Assembly (NCBI GenBank): GCA_002710685.1
Contig: PALD01000027.1
Location: 62,001-126,000 of the forward strand
Direction: 5' to 3'
From: Cytophagaceae bacterium
GTDB taxonomy: Bacteria; Bacteroidota; Bacteroidia; Flavobacteriales; Flavobacteriaceae
DNA: 64,000 nucleotides
Every line of letters begins with the position of its first letter. The stretch's first letter is position 1. This document shows positions 62,009-64,000 of this stretch, piece after piece. Position numbers and translations under genes: made by a program. The notes beneath the pieces are model-generated. The model did not search any database, had not been told where the DNA came from, and worked only from the letters and a program-made list of their open reading frames with translations.

Positions 62009-64000
62009 ATGAAAAATTGCTACCTATTTACTTTACTCTTTGCCATTTTTATAGTGGCTCCATCAAACGCACAGGACTACAAGGGGGCCATAGAAGCATA
62101 CATAAGCGCAAATCAAAAGAAACTTACTGGGGGCACATCACCAGAATATACCATTTCAACCTTTAAATCGAAGCAGCAGGATTTTATAATGGCCTATGCT
62201 AAACAAACTGTCAATGGAATAGAGGTTTACAATGCAATAAGCAGCTTTGCCATCAAGGACGGTAAAGTCGCCTATGCCAGCAATAGGTTTGTTGCTCCTA
62301 CCGCAAATAGGGCAACTGTTCAACCTTCAATAACCCCTCAAACCGCAGTGAGCAAAGTAGCCCAACGATTTGATCTGGGTTCAACCGGCACGGTAAATAT
62401 CATTTCAGGAAATGATAAGGACTACTTACTATCTAAGGGAAACATCTCGACCAAGGATATTCCCGCAAGGTTGATGTATGTAGAAAAAGAAGGAGGCCTT
62501 AAACTGGCATGGCATGTCACCATCTATGAAAAAGGAGATGCGCACTGGTGGAGTGTAAATGTAGATGCCACTACCGGAGATATCCTTACCATCAATGACC
62601 TTGTACTCACGTGCAACTTTGATGAGAATCCATTTACAAGGGCAACGATACCAACAAAAAAAGAAAAAGCGATAACCCTATCAAGGCCTAACGTTGCGGC
62701 AAATATGCTTTTTGCTGGCGAACAGTACCGGGTTTTTGCACTTCCCATTGAAAGTCCCAATCATGGTAATCGCACACTAGAAGTAGAACCTCAAGATGCT
62801 CTTGCCTCTCCTTATGGGTGGCATGATGTAGATGGACAAGAAGGTGCAGAGTGGACAGATACCAGCGGTAACAATGTGTATGCATTCTTATATAATTCAG
62901 AAACCGAAGAAACATATTATACAGAGGGCGGCACATCCTTAAATTTTGATTTTGAACTCAATTTAAATTCTCAACCCAGACAATACCTAGATGTTTCACT
63001 AACCAATCTTTTTTATATGAACAATATGGTTCATGACATCCTATATCATTATGGGTTTGATGAACAAAGTGGGAACTTCCAGACTAACAATTATGGTAGG
63101 GGCCGCGTGGATGATGACGGCAACCCCATAGGCGAGGAAGATTTTGTATTTGCCCTGGGGCAGGATGATAGCGGTATCAATAATGCCACCTTTGCCACGG
63201 AGATTGATGGTGTCAATGGTATCATGCGTATGTTTTTATGGTATGCTACTGGCCCTTTGGGCAGTCCTTTGACAATAAATAGTCCTACTGCCCTTGCTGG
63301 TGACTACCAGGCAACCGAAGCAAACTTTGGTCCAGGATTGTCTGATGAACCCTTGACCGCAGACCTTGTCCTTATGGAGGATAATAATTCAGGAGATTCA
63401 ACAGACCCATATGATGGTTGTGATATAATTACAAATAGCTCTCAGATAGATGGAAAAATCGCTGTTTTGAGAAGAGGTACTTGCGATTTTACAAAAAAAG
63501 TATTCAATGCTCAATTATTTGGTGCAATCGCAGTGATTGTAATAAATAACGTGCCGGGCGAACCCATCCCCATGGGAGGCACCAATGATAATATTGACAT
63601 ACCCTCAATAATGGTTTCCTTAGCCGATGGCAATCCCATTATCAACTCGCTCTTAGCTGGAAACACCATAAATGCAACTTTAGTATCCGCTGGTCCATAT
63701 CAAAAAGATGGCTCACTTGACAACGGCATTGTAGCACATGAATATGGCCATGGGGTGTCCAATAGGCTTACCGGAGGCCCAGATGAAGCAGATTGTCTTA
63801 TTGCATGTACAAAACGCTATACTTCAGGAGAGCAAAAAGACCAGTGCATACCAGGAACTTATACAGAACAGATGGGTGAAGGCTGGTCAGATTTTATAGG
63901 CCTCATCCTTACCATGAGGCCAAGTGATACTGCTGAGATGGCCCGTGGCTTTGGAACATATGTGATAGGAGAAGAAACTGATGGTAATGGTATAAGACCA
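62009..64000 (+). CDS. M36 (fungalysin-like) secreted metallopeptidase, truncated by window end
   Basis: 664 codons are open from ATG 62009 to the last base, so the C-terminus is missing. Signal peptide 1-22 (PSNAQ). The propeptide (about 30-190) has the FTP/PepSY look (VNGIEVYNAISSFAIKDGKV, WHVTIYEKGDAHWWSVNVDATTGDIL). The catalytic zinc site is H577-E-Y-G-H581 in GIVAHEYGHGVSNRLTGGP, and the third ligand lies in MGEGWSDF (Glu624). A PA domain (about 466-552, GKIAVLRRGTCDFTKK) is inserted ahead of the HExxH. Related flavobacterial peptidases end in a type IX secretion sorting domain; here that part lies beyond the window. Confidence 0.92.
   Translation, partial: MKNCYLFTLLFAIFIVAPSNAQDYKGAIEAYISANQKKLTGGTSPEYTISTFKSKQQDFIMAYAKQTVNGIEVYNAISSFAIKDGKVAYASNRFVAPTANRATVQPSITPQTAVSKVAQRFDLGSTGTVNIISGNDKDYLLSKGNISTKDIPARLMYVEKEGGLKLAWHVTIYEKGDAHWWSVNVDATTGDILTINDLVLTCNFDENPFTRATIPTKKEKAITLSRPNVAANMLFAGEQYRVFALPIESPNHGNRTLEVEPQDALASPYGWHDVDGQEGAEWTDTSGNNVYAFLYNSETEETYYTEGGTSLNFDFELNLNSQPRQYLDVSLTNLFYMNNMVHDILYHYGFDEQSGNFQTNNYGRGRVDDDGNPIGEEDFVFALGQDDSGINNATFATEIDGVNGIMRMFLWYATGPLGSPLTINSPTALAGDYQATEANFGPGLSDEPLTADLVLMEDNNSGDSTDPYDGCDIITNSSQIDGKIAVLRRGTCDFTKKVFNAQLFGAIAVIVINNVPGEPIPMGGTNDNIDIPSIMVSLADGNPIINSLLAGNTINATLVSAGPYQKDGSLDNGIVAHEYGHGVSNRLTGGPDEADCLIACTKRYTSGEQKDQCIPGTYTEQMGEGWSDFIGLILTMRPSDTAEMARGFGTYVIGEETDGNGIRP

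Noticed and set aside
62524..62936. Two minus-strand ORFs near the right edge
   Set aside because: They lie inside the long open M36 peptidase frame, which has a signal peptide, a PA domain and a zinc site.

Overview
The window is a piece of a Bacteroidetes chromosome, almost certainly from a Flavobacteriaceae member and probably marine. Supporting signs are a SusC/SusD pair, a second TonB-dependent receptor with an N-terminal carboxypeptidase-like domain, DUF5686 and DUF3667 proteins, GC-poor intergenic DNA, a tRNA gene without an encoded CCA end, and repeated TAnnTTTG promoter -7 boxes. Most of it is conserved housekeeping sequence. I see no prophage, insertion sequence, CRISPR array, restriction system or obvious genomic island.

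Layout. 1-6.6 kb: exported degradative enzymes (sulfatase lipoprotein, sialate O-acetylesterase, aldo/keto reductase, Tat-exported glycosylasparaginase) with a metallophosphoesterase, which reads as the edge of a sulfated-glycan or glycoprotein catabolic region. 6.6-7.1 kb: a gene-poor stretch with a candidate small RNA and a 35-codon membrane microprotein. 7.1-10.8 kb: retropepsin-like protease, TatD, PlsB-like acyltransferase, L-asparaginase and tRNA-Ser(GGA). 10.8-14.1 kb: ExbB, a four-helix membrane protein, two ExbD proteins and an outer-membrane barrel. 14.0-21 kb: a PAP2-like protein, rpoN, an orphan response regulator, asnS and an MMPL-type RND protein. 21-27.6 kb: a DUF5686 protein and the block rplM-rpsI-rpsB-tsf-pyrH-frr, read on the minus strand and cut up by hairpins. 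28-32.7 kb: a SusC/SusD nutrient importer with no enzyme beside it. 32.8-43.1 kb: DUF3667, an HExxH protein, polA, the 2-oxoglutarate dehydrogenase genes sucA-sucB, and a polyprenyl synthase. 43.3-51 kb: an ECF sigma factor with a small membrane protein, then a TetR-controlled TolC/adaptor/RND efflux operon. 51-56.2 kb: a GMC oxidoreductase with a ferredoxin-like cysteine motif plus its gluconate-dehydrogenase-subunit-3-like partner, a lipoprotein, and aspS. 56.3-64 kb: a beta-helix lipoprotein with a TonB receptor, dgt, and an M36 metallopeptidase cut by the window end.

The observations I find most worth pursuing are not standard genes. (1) A family of short palindromes built on TTTGGC..GCCAAA or TTTCGC..GCGAAA lies both between and inside genes, read in different codon frames, so DNA-level rather than protein-level selection is likely. 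(2) A structured leader precedes rplM. (3) An intergenic small-RNA candidate and a microprotein lie at 6.64-6.97 kb. (4) A candidate operator overlaps the promoter of the TetR gene, whose transcript would be nearly leaderless. (5) The GMC/subunit-3 pair carries a CxxCxxCxxxC motif and has no cytochrome gene beside it. I did not find a clearly new multi-gene system.
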